From positions 1 through 42,642 of the forward strand of contig SYGM01000158.1 in NCBI GenBank assembly GCA_005799545.1: DNA of 42,642 bases, written 5' to 3'. A model generated the notes under the pieces. It had not been told where the DNA came from and did no database searches. It saw only the letters and a program-made list of their open reading frames with translations. The stretch comes from Planctomycetia bacterium (GTDB taxonomy: Bacteria > Planctomycetota > UBA1135 > GCA-002686595). Every line of letters starts with the position of its first letter. The first letter of the stretch is position 1. The position numbers and the translations under genes were made by a program. Below, piece after piece: positions 32,059 to 40,353 of this stretch.

Positions 32059-33582
32059 ATGATCCGAAGCTTTGCATTCTTCCTTGCCCTGCTGGCGTGT
32101 GCGTTGCAGTCCACGGCGGCTGCCCAGGAAGCTGGCAGCGAGCTGATGATGCTGCGCCTGCGCGATGGATCGTTCCGCATGGGCACGATCCAACGACACA
32201 CTGCCGACGGGCTGACCTTCCGCATGCTGGAGAACGGCGGCGAGGCGAAGCTGCCCTGGGGCCGTCTGGATCCGCGTCAGGAGCAGGAGCTCAAGGCCCG
32301 TCTGGGTTACATCGACACCACGGGTGACGAGGTGCTTGTGGATGCCGATCGCATCGTCACCATTGAAGGCCAGGAGGTCATCGGCCGGATTCTGGAGCGC
32401 ACCAAGGACGGTCTCTTGGTGAAGACCGCCAGCTCGACCACTCTGCTGCCGCAGAACCGCATTGCCGGCGCCGCCACCGTGGTGCAGGTTCCGGCGACGG
32501 AGATCTACACGCGGGAGGAACTCTACGCCCGCCAGCTGGCGCAGACCGATGCAAAGAGCGCGGCGGCCCTGATGGAGTTGGCGCGCTACTGCGAGCGCAT
32601 TCTGGACTTCAAGCATGCCGTCGATCACTACACCGCGATCCAGGCCATCGATCCGACTTTCAAGGCCGACGATGTGCGCGCATCGCTGAGCCGCGCACAG
32701 GAGAAGGCCAAGAATCAAGATCAGCTGGAGTACCTCGCCGAGATCGACACTTTGCTCGCGCGACGCAAGTACGATGAGGCCGGCGCCCGCGCGATTGCAT
32801 TCGGCGAGCGCTTTCCCGGTTCGCCCCTCGTGGCGGAGGCCCAGAAGCGCGGCGAGCGCATCGCCAAGGCACGCGACGGGTTTCTGGTCGACTTCGTGCG
32901 CCAGAAGTGGTTCGAGCGCTCGCAGCGCATCGCCCGCACGATTTCGACGACGATGACGCTGGAGCAGGTGCTCAGCTTTCTCGAGGAGAAGATGCGCGAT
33001 GAGGTGCTCAACGCAGTCACCAAGGACGCACAGGCGATCTCCAAGTCGATCGATGCGGATGCGGTGCGCAAGCTGTTCGGTCAACGCAAGCGCGTGCGCT
33101 GGGAGAGGGCCTCGTTCGGCTTTGGAACCTGGCTGCTCGGCGAAGACCGCGCCCTGAAGGGCGAGCAGCAGGCCCCGGGCGCCAACCAGCAGCCCACAAC
33201 GGAGCTCGACAAGCAGCGCCAGGCGCTGAACGCGCAGATTCAGCGCTACCTGCAGAATCAGCAGATGGTCGCGCGTGCCAAGACCACCGCGGAAGAGGGC
33301 GAGGACCGTGCGAAGTTCTGGACGGAGTACAGCTCCGCATCCCGCACGCAGTGGATTCTCGCCTACTACGCGGAGTACGGCGGCGACTTCGAGGTCAACC
33401 CCAAGCCCGAGCTCGACAACTGTTCGGAGTGCGGAGGCACGGGCGTGCGCGTGCTTTCGCTGGTGGGCGGCAATGTCGCGCAGGCTCAGAACGGCCAACA
33501 ACGCAGCACGGCGACCGACGAAAAGCGCAAGTGCGAGACCTGCCACGGACTCGGCCGCGTCCGGCGCATCCTTTACCGCTGA
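32059..33582 (+). CDS. Exported TPR protein with C-terminal DnaJ-like zinc-ribbon motifs
   Basis: 507 residues from the ATG at 32059; the upstream in-frame GTG lies inside the I-like gene. Signal peptide MIRSFAFFLALLACALQSTAAAQ. Residues about 24-140 are beta-rich (MLRLRDGSFRMGTIQRHT, GQEVIGRILERTKDGLL), like the repeats that protect or sense RNA or glycan in planctomycete exoproteins. Then helical TPR-like segments (AALMELARYCERILDFKHAV, DQLEYLAEIDTLLARRKYDE) and a coiled part. The last ~55 residues hold CSECGGTG and CETCHGLG, two of the four CxxCxGxG units of the DnaJ cysteine-rich domain, enough for one zinc site. A zinc site in an exported protein is unusual and could be redox-sensitive. 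Position in the operon suggests an assembly or chaperone role. Confidence 0.8.
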   Translation: MIRSFAFFLALLACALQSTAAAQEAGSELMMLRLRDGSFRMGTIQRHTADGLTFRMLENGGEAKLPWGRLDPRQEQELKARLGYIDTTGDEVLVDADRIVTIEGQEVIGRILERTKDGLLVKTASSTTLLPQNRIAGAATVVQVPATEIYTREELYARQLAQTDAKSAAALMELARYCERILDFKHAVDHYTAIQAIDPTFKADDVRASLSRAQEKAKNQDQLEYLAEIDTLLARRKYDEAGARAIAFGERFPGSPLVAEAQKRGERIAKARDGFLVDFVRQKWFERSQRIARTISTTMTLEQVLSFLEEKMRDEVLNAVTKDAQAISKSIDADAVRKLFGQRKRVRWERASFGFGTWLLGEDRALKGEQQAPGANQQPTTELDKQRQALNAQIQRYLQNQQMVARAKTTAEEGEDRAKFWTEYSSASRTQWILAYYAEYGGDFEVNPKPELDNCSECGGTGVRVLSLVGGNVAQAQNGQQRSTATDEKRKCETCHGLGRVRRILYR

Positions 33583-33590
33583 GCCTGCAC

Positions 33591-34673
33591 ATGAAATCAA
33601 CCTGGTTGGCTTGTCTGGCGCTGATCGGCTGGGGATGCAGCGGCGCCTTGCGCAATCCGGAGCCGGTCAACCTGCCCGCTGCGCAGCCCGCTGCACAGCC
33701 GGCTGCTGCCGGCGCTCCGGCCCCCGCGACACCCGCTGCTCCTGTCTCCGTCACGAAGGGCGAGCCGGTGACACCTCCGGCTTTGCAGACACAGGCGGCC
33801 AGCGCGACGGTGACCGCTCCGGCTGTCGGGAACGCTCAATCCAATGCGGCTCCCACCTCCGTTGCCGGCAGTCCAGACCTGATCGGAACCGTGGGGGGGC
33901 AGTCCATCACGGTGGCCGACCTGCTCGGGCTGTGGATGCAGCGCGACAGTCTCGAGTTGTTCCGTCAGGTGAAGCACCTGATCGCCAATCGGATGGTGGA
34001 TCTTGAAGCTGCGCGCCTGGGCATCCCTGCTGACCCCGAGCTCGCCGAGCGCCGCTACAAGGAGAGTGTCGAGGACATCGAAAAGACCATTTCCAAGCAG
34101 CGGCCCGGGGTGAAGCTCGATGATTTCGTTTCGCGCGTGCTGGGGCTCGACCCGCTGCGCTACCGCGAGCGCCTGCGCTCCGACGCGGCGCAGGGAGTGC
34201 TGGCCGAGCGCTGTGTGCGGGCCTTCCTGCTGGAAAACGAGCACGCGCAACTGCGCATGATCGCGGTGCAGAGCGAAGACTTGCTGCACAAGGTTCAGGC
34301 CGCGCTGGCGGCGGGCACTGATTTCGCCGCAGTTGCCAAGGAGTTCTCCGTCGACCCCTCCAGCAAGCAGGGCGGGCGCATGGCGGGTGTCGTCAAGTCG
34401 GAATCGCTGATGGGCCGGCTGGCCTTCCAGACGCCGGTGGGGGAGGTTTCCAAGCCGGAGTACGCGCAGGGTGTCTGGCTGGTGATCAAGGTCGAGGCCC
34501 GGCCGGCCCCTCTTGCGACGGATTGGAAGGTCCTCGGGCCGGCTGTCGCGCAGAGCCTTGCCGAGTGGGGCATCGACGATGTCGAGTACAAGCAGTGGGA
34601 AGCGGCCATGGAAGAGCGCTACCGGATCGACCTGAAGCCGCTGATGAACCTGTCGGGCCAGGTTGCCCGCTAG
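33591..34673 (+). CDS. Parvulin-type (PpiC) peptidyl-prolyl isomerase lipoprotein
   Basis: 360 residues from the ATG at 33591, 8 bp after the TPR gene. The signal peptide ends in a lipobox-like LIGWGC, so it is probably lipid-anchored in the periplasm. An Ala/Pro/Thr-rich linker follows (about 25-95, PAAQPAAQPAAAGAPAPATP). Next is a SurA-type N-terminal helical part (about 95-205, GGQSITVADLLGLWMQRDSL, RMVDLEAARLGIPADPELAE). The PPIC domain lies at about 218-305 (LLHKVQAALAAGTDFAAVAK, FSVDPSSKQGGRMAGVVKSE, VGEVSKPEYAQGVWLVIKVE), matching the parvulin 'dF..lA...S.d.....GG.lg' pattern. It probably helps fold exported proteins, perhaps the large pseudopilins encoded just upstream. It is the last gene in the tight operon. 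Confidence 0.88.
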   Translation: MKSTWLACLALIGWGCSGALRNPEPVNLPAAQPAAQPAAAGAPAPATPAAPVSVTKGEPVTPPALQTQAASATVTAPAVGNAQSNAAPTSVAGSPDLIGTVGGQSITVADLLGLWMQRDSLELFRQVKHLIANRMVDLEAARLGIPADPELAERRYKESVEDIEKTISKQRPGVKLDDFVSRVLGLDPLRYRERLRSDAAQGVLAERCVRAFLLENEHAQLRMIAVQSEDLLHKVQAALAAGTDFAAVAKEFSVDPSSKQGGRMAGVVKSESLMGRLAFQTPVGEVSKPEYAQGVWLVIKVEARPAPLATDWKVLGPAVAQSLAEWGIDDVEYKQWEAAMEERYRIDLKPLMNLSGQVAR

Positions 34674-34711
34674 GCAGAAGGGCTGCGATTCGGCACAATG
34701 CGCCCAGCAGC

Positions 34712-35392
34712 ATGAGCGACGAAAAGGAATGCAGCGAGGCCCCTGCGACGGGGGCGGAAGTCCTGATCGAGCCGCAGCCCGAGGCTGTGGTGGAAGGCCC
34801 CCAGTTCAACGCCGACGGCGAGGAACTGCTGCCGGGCATCGAGGCGGATCCCGGTGCCGGAGAGCAGCTGACGGATGATGAGCTGTTGCAGTCGGTCGCC
34901 GCGCTGATCTTCGCTTCGCCCGACCCGCTCACGGAGCGCCGCTTGGTCCAACTGCTGGAGGGTCCGCGCATCGAGCGCGTGCGCAAGGCCATCGATCAGG
35001 TTCAGGAACGCCTCACCGCCAGCGGCCTGCCAATCGAACTCAAGCGCATCGCCGGTGGCGCCACCCTGCTGACGAGACCTGAATACGCTGAGACTGTGCA
35101 GCGACTTTTCAAGGTGCGCAAGAACGAACGTCTGAGTGCGGCCGCGCTGGAGACACTGGCCGTGGTGGCCTACCGCCAGCCTGTGACCAAGGCCGAGATC
35201 GAGGCCATTCGCGGCGTGCAGGCCGGGCCGATGCTGCGCACGCTGGTTGATCGCGGCTTTGCCCGTGTCGATGGACGGGCTGACGTGCCCGGGCACCCGC
35301 TCCAGTACGGCACGACCAAGCTGTTCCTCGACCGGTTCGGGCTCGCAAGCCTCGAGGACCTCCCTCGGGACGGCGAATTGGCCAAGGACTGA
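34712..35392 (+). CDS. scpB: Segregation and condensation protein B
   Basis: 226 residues from the ATG at 34712. ScpB dimers bind ScpA and SMC in chromosome condensation. The acidic N-terminus (about 1-50, QFNADGEELLPGIEADPG) is family-variable. The two winged-helix domains (about 55-215) carry LLQSVAALIFASPDPLTERR, LKRIAGGATLLTRPEYAETV, RLSAAALETLAVVAYRQPVT, KAEIEAIRGVQAGPMLRTLV and GHPLQYGTTKLFLDRFGLAS; the last three are close to the conserved ScpB signature. ScpA is usually next to it but is not in this window. It lies 38 bp after the parvulin gene and may be read from the same transcript. A G/C hairpin follows. Confidence 0.95.
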   Translation: MSDEKECSEAPATGAEVLIEPQPEAVVEGPQFNADGEELLPGIEADPGAGEQLTDDELLQSVAALIFASPDPLTERRLVQLLEGPRIERVRKAIDQVQERLTASGLPIELKRIAGGATLLTRPEYAETVQRLFKVRKNERLSAAALETLAVVAYRQPVTKAEIEAIRGVQAGPMLRTLVDRGFARVDGRADVPGHPLQYGTTKLFLDRFGLASLEDLPRDGELAKD

Positions 35393-35410
35393 GCGTTCTT
35401 GCGCCGCGGG

Positions 35411-35438
35411 GAAGGGGGGGCGTAAACTCTTCCCCCCT
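35411..35438 (+). terminator. Possible terminator after scpB
   Basis: AGGGGGG (35413-35419) can pair with CCCCCCT (35432-35438); an alternative register pairs GGGGAAG with CTTCCCC. A weak second hairpin, GTCCT/AGGAC, follows at 35477-35489. No T run follows, so termination is uncertain. It separates scpB from the next gene by 113 bp. Confidence 0.35.
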
Positions 35439-35505
35439 CGAAATCTTGCCCTGAGCGGGGCCGGATGCCGATACTTGTCCTTTCAGGACCCCCCTCTACG
35501 CCCCG

Positions 35506-37344
35506 ATGGCCAGCGAACAAGAAAACATTCCGCCCACGGCGACTCCCCAAACCGCCCTCCACCCCGAGGACGAGATCATCCATGTTCCGGAGGGCAAGAG
35601 CCGGGCACGCTGGATCATGCTGATCCTGCTGCTGATCCTCACGCTCACGACCTTCACGGTCGGGGATCAGCTCGTCAACGCGGTCTCCGGCGAGCGCCGC
35701 AGCGACACCTACATGACGTGGAAGCACCCTGAAGACGGCATCCAGAAGGTGTCGCCGGAGGAGTACGGCACCCTCATGCGCTCGATCAACATGGTCTACG
35801 GCATGCTCGGCTCCGAGCTGCGCGATGAGCAGGTGCGCGAGGTCACCACCGGGACGATCATCTTCTCCGCGCTGGGCGAGCGCTCGGGCATCGGCTTCAC
35901 GGACGCGGAGCTGGGGAACTTCATCCTCAACCGGTTCGGCAACAAGGCCAACTATGATGCGATCCTCAAGGGCTATCGCATGCAGGTCAAGGAGTTCGAG
36001 AGCACCCTGCGCCGCATCCTGATCGCCGAGCGCTACAAGACGCTGCTCGCCAATACGTTTGACACGCCCGATCCGGCGGAGATCGAGAAGAGCTGGAAGA
36101 CCCAGCACGTGGAGCACGCCTTCGACTACATCGAATTGCCCGTGGCGAACGTGCTGGGCGAAGCCAAGACCATTCCGCTTTCGGACGAAGAGCTGCAGCT
36201 CTACTTCGACGGGCTGCCCCAGCCTCGCAAGGACAGCTTCCGCACTGCGGAGAAGATCAGCGCTGATGTGGTCGGCATCCCTTACGACATGGGGCTGAAC
36301 CCCGAACTGCTCTTTGCCAAGTACCCCAAGGCCGTCGATCCCGCGGTTCTGGAAGCCAAAGGCCGCCAGTTCTACGACAACTTCCGGTTCTCGCGTTACC
36401 GCAAGGATCGTCTCGACAGCGACAAGCCGCCGACAGGCGAAGCTGACCTCGTGAAGGCCTTCGACGATGTGAAGGCGCAGGCGATCCACGACGGCGCGAT
36501 CTACGAGTCGCTGCTGGCCTGGATCAAGGACATGCAGTCCCGTATGCTCGCCGGCGAGAAGGTCGACATGGATCAGGAGTCGCAGGTGCTCGGCCTGGGC
36601 TTCCGTCGCGTCGATCCGGTGATCGATCAGGCCGGCTGGAACGAGATCAAGAACCACGAGTTCATTTCGTATTACACGCCGTCTTCGCTGTTCAACGGCG
36701 GCCCGGATGTTGCAGCCGGAAAGCTCTACTCCGCTCCGATCCTGGACGAGAAGGCCTTCACGATCGTGAAGGTGCTCGCGAAGGAAGAGCCGGCTCTGCC
36801 GCCCTTCGACCAACTGCGCGACAAGCTCAAGGAAGAGGTCTGGAACAACAAGGCCAAGGATCTTGCCAAGTCCAAGCTTGAGGCGCTGCGTGACCAATTC
36901 GGTACGCGCCCCACGCCGGTGGAGGGGCAGCCCGCACCGAGCTTCTTCCCGCAGGCCGAGGAGCCGCGCTTCTACGAAGTTGCGCGCGGGGCCAGCCTGG
37001 AAGCCAAGCTGCGCGACTACAAGGAGCGCTTCCCCACGGGGACGGAGACGCCGGCGCCGGTGGATACATTCCTGCGTTCGCAGCCCGCGGCCTACACCGA
37101 GGCCGCCGGCACCGTGCTGCCTGCCGCGGTCGACTTCGAAGGCAAGAGCGCATATCTGGTGCGCGCGCGCGGATCGCGCGATCCCGATGTCGCCCGCATG
37201 AAGCCCGCGGATGTCGCCATGCTGACGAGCACCGCCAAGATGACGGCCGCTTCGGACTTCCAGAAGGCCGCCTTCGGCGAGCTGGCGATGGCCGCACGCT
37301 TCGGGGTGACCTACACCGAAAGCAAGAGTCCCGAAGGCAACTGA
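35506..37344 (+). CDS. Membrane-anchored SurA/PpiD-like protein without clear PPIase active site
   Basis: 612 residues. A charged cytoplasmic tail (1-35) leads into one membrane helix (about 36-56, WIMLILLLILTLTTFTVGDQL). The periplasmic part begins with a SurA-N-like helical domain (about 75-210), e.g. IIFSALGERSGIGFTDAELG and AELGNFILNRFGNKANYDAI, then FESTLRRILIAERYKTLLAN. The next section (about 210-480) has ISADVVGIPYDMGLNP and VLGLGFRRVDPVIDQAGWNE. Late segments such as FDQLRDKLKEEVWNNKAKDL resemble the end of PpiD/SurA chains. No standard parvulin 'dF..lA..yS.d......G' motif is present, so it is more likely a periplasmic holdase than an isomerase. It has its own 113-bp upstream region. 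Confidence 0.75.
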   Translation: MASEQENIPPTATPQTALHPEDEIIHVPEGKSRARWIMLILLLILTLTTFTVGDQLVNAVSGERRSDTYMTWKHPEDGIQKVSPEEYGTLMRSINMVYGMLGSELRDEQVREVTTGTIIFSALGERSGIGFTDAELGNFILNRFGNKANYDAILKGYRMQVKEFESTLRRILIAERYKTLLANTFDTPDPAEIEKSWKTQHVEHAFDYIELPVANVLGEAKTIPLSDEELQLYFDGLPQPRKDSFRTAEKISADVVGIPYDMGLNPELLFAKYPKAVDPAVLEAKGRQFYDNFRFSRYRKDRLDSDKPPTGEADLVKAFDDVKAQAIHDGAIYESLLAWIKDMQSRMLAGEKVDMDQESQVLGLGFRRVDPVIDQAGWNEIKNHEFISYYTPSSLFNGGPDVAAGKLYSAPILDEKAFTIVKVLAKEEPALPPFDQLRDKLKEEVWNNKAKDLAKSKLEALRDQFGTRPTPVEGQPAPSFFPQAEEPRFYEVARGASLEAKLRDYKERFPTGTETPAPVDTFLRSQPAAYTEAAGTVLPAAVDFEGKSAYLVRARGSRDPDVARMKPADVAMLTSTAKMTAASDFQKAAFGELAMAARFGVTYTESKSPEGN

Positions 37345-37360
37345 CCGTTCGCGATCGAAA

Positions 37361-39199
37361 TCAGGCCAGGCGGAGGTGTACGCGGAACAGCGTCCCTCCG
37401 CCGCTTCGTTCCTGCACTTCCACGCGGCCGCCCATGGCCTCCGCCTGCAAGGCGACGAGGTGCAGGCCCAGGCCCGTGCCCTTCGTGCTGCGCGTGCTTT
37501 CATTGCCCACCCGGTAGAACGCTTCGAAGATGCGCTCACGCTCCTGCGCCGGGATGCCCGGCCCGCGATCGAGCACATCGATCAGCACATCGTCGCCCGC
37601 GCGGTGCGTGCGCACGCAGATCGGCTCGCCGGCAGGGTCGTTGAGGTTCACGGGCGCGTACTTGCGCGCGTTCTCGACCAGGTTGATCACGATGGAGCGG
37701 ATGCAGTCAGCATGCAGCATGACGGCCGGCAGATCGGATTCGAGCTCGAAGACCAGATCCCGTGCATCTCCGCCATCCTCGCTCAGCATCAGCGTCGGCC
37801 GGAGGCTCTCCAGGATGGGGTTGAGGTCGCCCGGCTCCGGGGACAGCTCGTTGCGTGTCAGCTGTCCTTTGTGCAACACCCGCTCCACGAGCGTTTCCAG
37901 GCGAGTCGACTCGCGCAGAATGCGCCGGTAGTACTCGCGGCGCTGATCCTCATCCTTGACCCAGCCTTCCGAGAGCATCTCGCCGTGCAGGCGGATGGCG
38001 GAAAGCGGCGTGCGCAGCTCATGCGTCACGGCGGATACGAAGTTGCCGGTGCGCCGTGCGGCTTCGAGGTCCCGATTGACGCTGCGCAGCAGCAGCACAA
38101 GACCGGTGCCCAGCGTCAGGACGAGCATGCCCGCCACGCCGAGGAAGTGCAGTTCCTGTGAGCGCAGCTTGAGATCCAGATTGCGCCGGTCCATGGCGAT
38201 GGCGAGCTGGAAGGTGCGGCCGTCGCCATCGCGGGGCAGCTCGAAGTCCAGCAGGCTGAGCAGGTCGATGCTGACGATGTGGGACTGCGGCGGGGCATCG
38301 TCGCCCCAGAACAGCAGCTTCTGCTCCGGATCGAGCACTTCCTTGGCCAACTGCAGGGGCAGTTCCCGGCCGAGCCAGTCCGGATCGATCAGGAAACCCT
38401 GCAGCAGGTAAGTCGGATTGCGCATGCCAGAGAAGCAGCTCGGCATGTTGGGGAGCATCTGCTGTCCTGGAACGAGCACCATGCGCGTGGCGACGGCGCG
38501 CGAACGCCGACTCTCTTCCAGGAAGAAGCGCAGGTGGAAGCGTGTCGTGCGCAGAGCCACCGCCTCCTCTTCGAGCACCCGCAGTTCCGCCAGCGAATCA
38601 CGCAGGCAGCCCACGTCGTTTTCCGGACTCAGGTTGACGGCGACCACGGGGTATGGGAGGCCCTGCTCGGTGGCCGGGCCGTGGCGCAGCCGCAATTGCT
38701 GGAAGCGCAGCACGGGGTCGGAGACCTCGCGCTCCTCCAGCTTGCGCAGGGCGCGTGTGGCTTCGATCCAGTCGGAGCGGATCGCAGGCCAGCTCGGTTC
38801 CTGCTCGCGCATCCCGCCGTAGATCTCTGGCGGCTGGCTGGAGAAGAAGTTGTTCTGGAATTCAAACCAACCCAGCAGTCCCTCAGGCTGCGGGTCCCGG
38901 ACGAGCGGCGAGGGAAAAAAGGCCAGATCCGCGCCGATCGTTCCCGGCGGGAAGTAGTTGCGGCTGTACTCGTAGAACGGACGGCGGCTCTCGGCCTCGA
39001 TCAGCGAGTCCAGCTGTCGCGAAATCGCATCGGAGAGCCGCCGCGCTGCATCCGCTGCTTCGCCCGGCACGGCGGCCAGCGCGTCTTCGTGATTCTTGCG
39101 CAGCGCGCGCCAGTGCAGGGCTCCCAGCACCAGCGTGGGCAGCACCAGCAGGCCCACATAGAGCCCGAGCGCGTTGCGTCGTGTTCCTAGCTGAACCAA
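37361..39199 (-). CDS. Membrane sensor histidine kinase
   Basis: About 612 residues. TTG at 39199 is the likely start: AAGGG lies 6 bases upstream, and the next residues (QLGTRRNALGLYVGLLVLPT) lead straight into the first membrane helix (about 10-30). A ~320-residue periplasmic sensor region, including NHEDALAAVPGEAADAARRL and FPPGTIGADLAFFPSPLV, has no recognised fold. A second helix (about 348-368, GMLVLTLGTGLVLLLRSV) is followed by HisKA (FVSAVTHELRTPLSAIRLHG, phospho-acceptor His393) and HATPase (NLVENARKYAP, DVLDRGPGIPAQERERIFEA, GTGLGLHLVALQ). All catalytic boxes are present. It overlaps the 3' end of the response regulator gene by 13 bp, so they form one two-component pair. Convergent with the SurA-like gene, 16 bp apart. 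Confidence 0.92.
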   Translation of the reverse strand: MVQLGTRRNALGLYVGLLVLPTLVLGALHWRALRKNHEDALAAVPGEAADAARRLSDAISRQLDSLIEAESRRPFYEYSRNYFPPGTIGADLAFFPSPLVRDPQPEGLLGWFEFQNNFFSSQPPEIYGGMREQEPSWPAIRSDWIEATRALRKLEEREVSDPVLRFQQLRLRHGPATEQGLPYPVVAVNLSPENDVGCLRDSLAELRVLEEEAVALRTTRFHLRFFLEESRRSRAVATRMVLVPGQQMLPNMPSCFSGMRNPTYLLQGFLIDPDWLGRELPLQLAKEVLDPEQKLLFWGDDAPPQSHIVSIDLLSLLDFELPRDGDGRTFQLAIAMDRRNLDLKLRSQELHFLGVAGMLVLTLGTGLVLLLRSVNRDLEAARRTGNFVSAVTHELRTPLSAIRLHGEMLSEGWVKDEDQRREYYRRILRESTRLETLVERVLHKGQLTRNELSPEPGDLNPILESLRPTLMLSEDGGDARDLVFELESDLPAVMLHADCIRSIVINLVENARKYAPVNLNDPAGEPICVRTHRAGDDVLIDVLDRGPGIPAQERERIFEAFYRVGNESTRSTKGTGLGLHLVALQAEAMGGRVEVQERSGGGTLFRVHLRLA

Positions 39200-39894
39200 C
39201 GGTAGCCCTTGCCACGCACGGTCTGCACCAGCGTGGGTTCGGCGGGGTTGGGCTCGATCTTGCGGCGCAGCCCCACGATGTGGATGTCGACGGTGCGCGT
39301 CTCGACATTGGCGCTCTTGTAGTGCCACACATCGAGCAGCAGGTCATCCCGCGTCACCACGCGATGACGGTTGGCGATCAGATAGCGGATGATGTCGCCT
39401 TCGCGCGGCGTCAGTGCGATCAGCTGACCGTCGCGGTGCACCTCCAGGCGCGAAAGGTCGACCCGGATGCCGCCCGGCAGATCCAGTTCGACGGTCTGCT
39501 CCTTGGGCTGGGCCGTGCGGCGGAACTGCGCCTCCACGCGCGCGACCAGCTCGCGCGGCGAGAAAGGCTTCTTCATGTAGTCATCCGCGCCGAGCTCGAA
39601 GCCGCGCACCAGATCGCTCTCGCTGGTGAGCGCCGTGAGGATCACGACGCGCACTTCGCGCTTCTCGGCGCGCAGTGCGGAGAGGATGTCCAGTCCGTTC
39701 ATGCCCGGCAGCATCAGGTCGAGCACCACGAGGTCCGGGGTGCCGGTGCGGATGCGCTCGAGGCCCTGCTTGCCGTCATGGCACAGCTCGACGACAAAGC
39801 CCGCGTGCTGAAGGGCATCGCGGACGCCGAAGGCGAGGTTCTGTTCGTCCTCGATCACGAGCACGCGTTGGGTCTTGGCTTGGGCGGGGGTCAT
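39187..39894 (-). CDS. OmpR/PhoB-type response regulator
   Basis: 235 residues from the ATG at 39894 (another in-frame ATG at 39915 would add 7). Receiver domain about 10-125: RVLVIEDEQNLAFGV (acidic pocket), DLVVLDLMLPGMNGLDIL with phospho-acceptor Asp59, VVILTALT (switch Thr) and GADDYMKKPF (Lys). Winged-helix DNA-binding domain about 140-235: LIALTPREGDIIRYLIANRH, VVTRDDLLLDVWHYKSANVE and TRTVDIHIVGLRRKIEPNPA, ending TVRGKGYRWF. Complete and canonical. It is co-transcribed with the kinase at 37361. Target genes are not known; a 12-bp palindrome and a hairpin lie in the 100 bp upstream. Confidence 0.95.
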   Translation of the reverse strand: MTPAQAKTQRVLVIEDEQNLAFGVRDALQHAGFVVELCHDGKQGLERIRTGTPDLVVLDLMLPGMNGLDILSALRAEKREVRVVILTALTSESDLVRGFELGADDYMKKPFSPRELVARVEAQFRRTAQPKEQTVELDLPGGIRVDLSRLEVHRDGQLIALTPREGDIIRYLIANRHRVVTRDDLLLDVWHYKSANVETRTVDIHIVGLRRKIEPNPAEPTLVQTVRGKGYRWFS

Positions 39895-39930
39895 GAGTGA
39901 AGAGCTTGCGATCATCGTAGTCAGGGTTCC

Positions 39931-39966
39931 AGAGGGTGGTGAGGCCCTCTACGCCGCTCCGGAGCG
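39931..39966. promoter_or_regulatory. Hairpin and palindrome upstream of the response regulator
   Basis: AGAGGG (39931-39936) / CCCTCT (39945-39950) forms a 6-bp hairpin, and CGCTCCGGAGCG (39955-39966) is a perfect 12-bp palindrome. Both lie in the short gap before the regulator gene and are candidate binding sites, possibly for autoregulation, though OmpR-type sites are usually direct repeats. Confidence 0.35.
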
Positions 39967-39986
39967 TTTGCGGTGAAGGACTGCGT

Positions 39987-40010
39987 AAAAAACGGCTCAG
40001 CGGCGCTGCC
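39987..40010 (-). terminator. Terminator after the small membrane protein gene
   Basis: Read on the minus strand, GGCAGC pairs with GCT-GCC across a short loop with a 2-base bulge, followed by GTTTTTTACG. The hairpin spans the stop codon of the gene ending at 39997 and separates the ftsY/ligase unit from the two-component genes. Confidence 0.6.
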
Positions 40011-40353
40011 AGCGGTCGGCGGTGAGCGCGCAGAGCGCAGTGCCTGCGTACACCAGGTCCGCGAGCTCCACCCGGTCGCTGCGGGCGAGGGCGGCGACCA
40101 GCAACACGCCCAGCAGCCAGGCCGGCCACCGGCGCCGGTGCTGCCAGCTCTCGCGCACCGCGATCACGAACGCCGCCAGCGAGGCCAGCAGCAGCACGAG
40201 CGCCAGCGTGCGCCCCGGGATCGAGGATTCAAAGGGCAGCCCTTTGGCATCCGTCCACTCCTCGGTGCTCGCGACGATGCGCATGATCGCCATCGAGAGC
40301 GCCAGCACGGCGTGGCAGGCGTACAGGCGTTGCAGGGGCGAAGCTGCGCTCAC
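39997..40353 (-). CDS. Small multi-helix membrane protein
   Basis: 118 residues from a GTG at 40353 that overlaps the ligase stop (GTGA); an upstream GTG at 40383 would add 10 residues inside the ligase gene. Hydrophobic segments lie at about 10-28 (ACHAVLALSMAIMRIVAS), 50-68 (TLALVLLLASLAAFVIAV) and 80-95 (WPAWLLGVLLVAALA), possibly with a fourth near 100-110 (LVYAGTALCALTA). Basic residues between the second and third (RESWQHRRRW) suggest topology. No family was recognised. Coupled translation with the O-antigen-ligase-like gene suggests a role in the same envelope process, by context only. Confidence 0.65.
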   Translation of the reverse strand: MSAASPLQRLYACHAVLALSMAIMRIVASTEEWTDAKGLPFESSIPGRTLALVLLLASLAAFVIAVRESWQHRRRWPAWLLGVLLVAALARSDRVELADLVYAGTALCALTADRWQRR

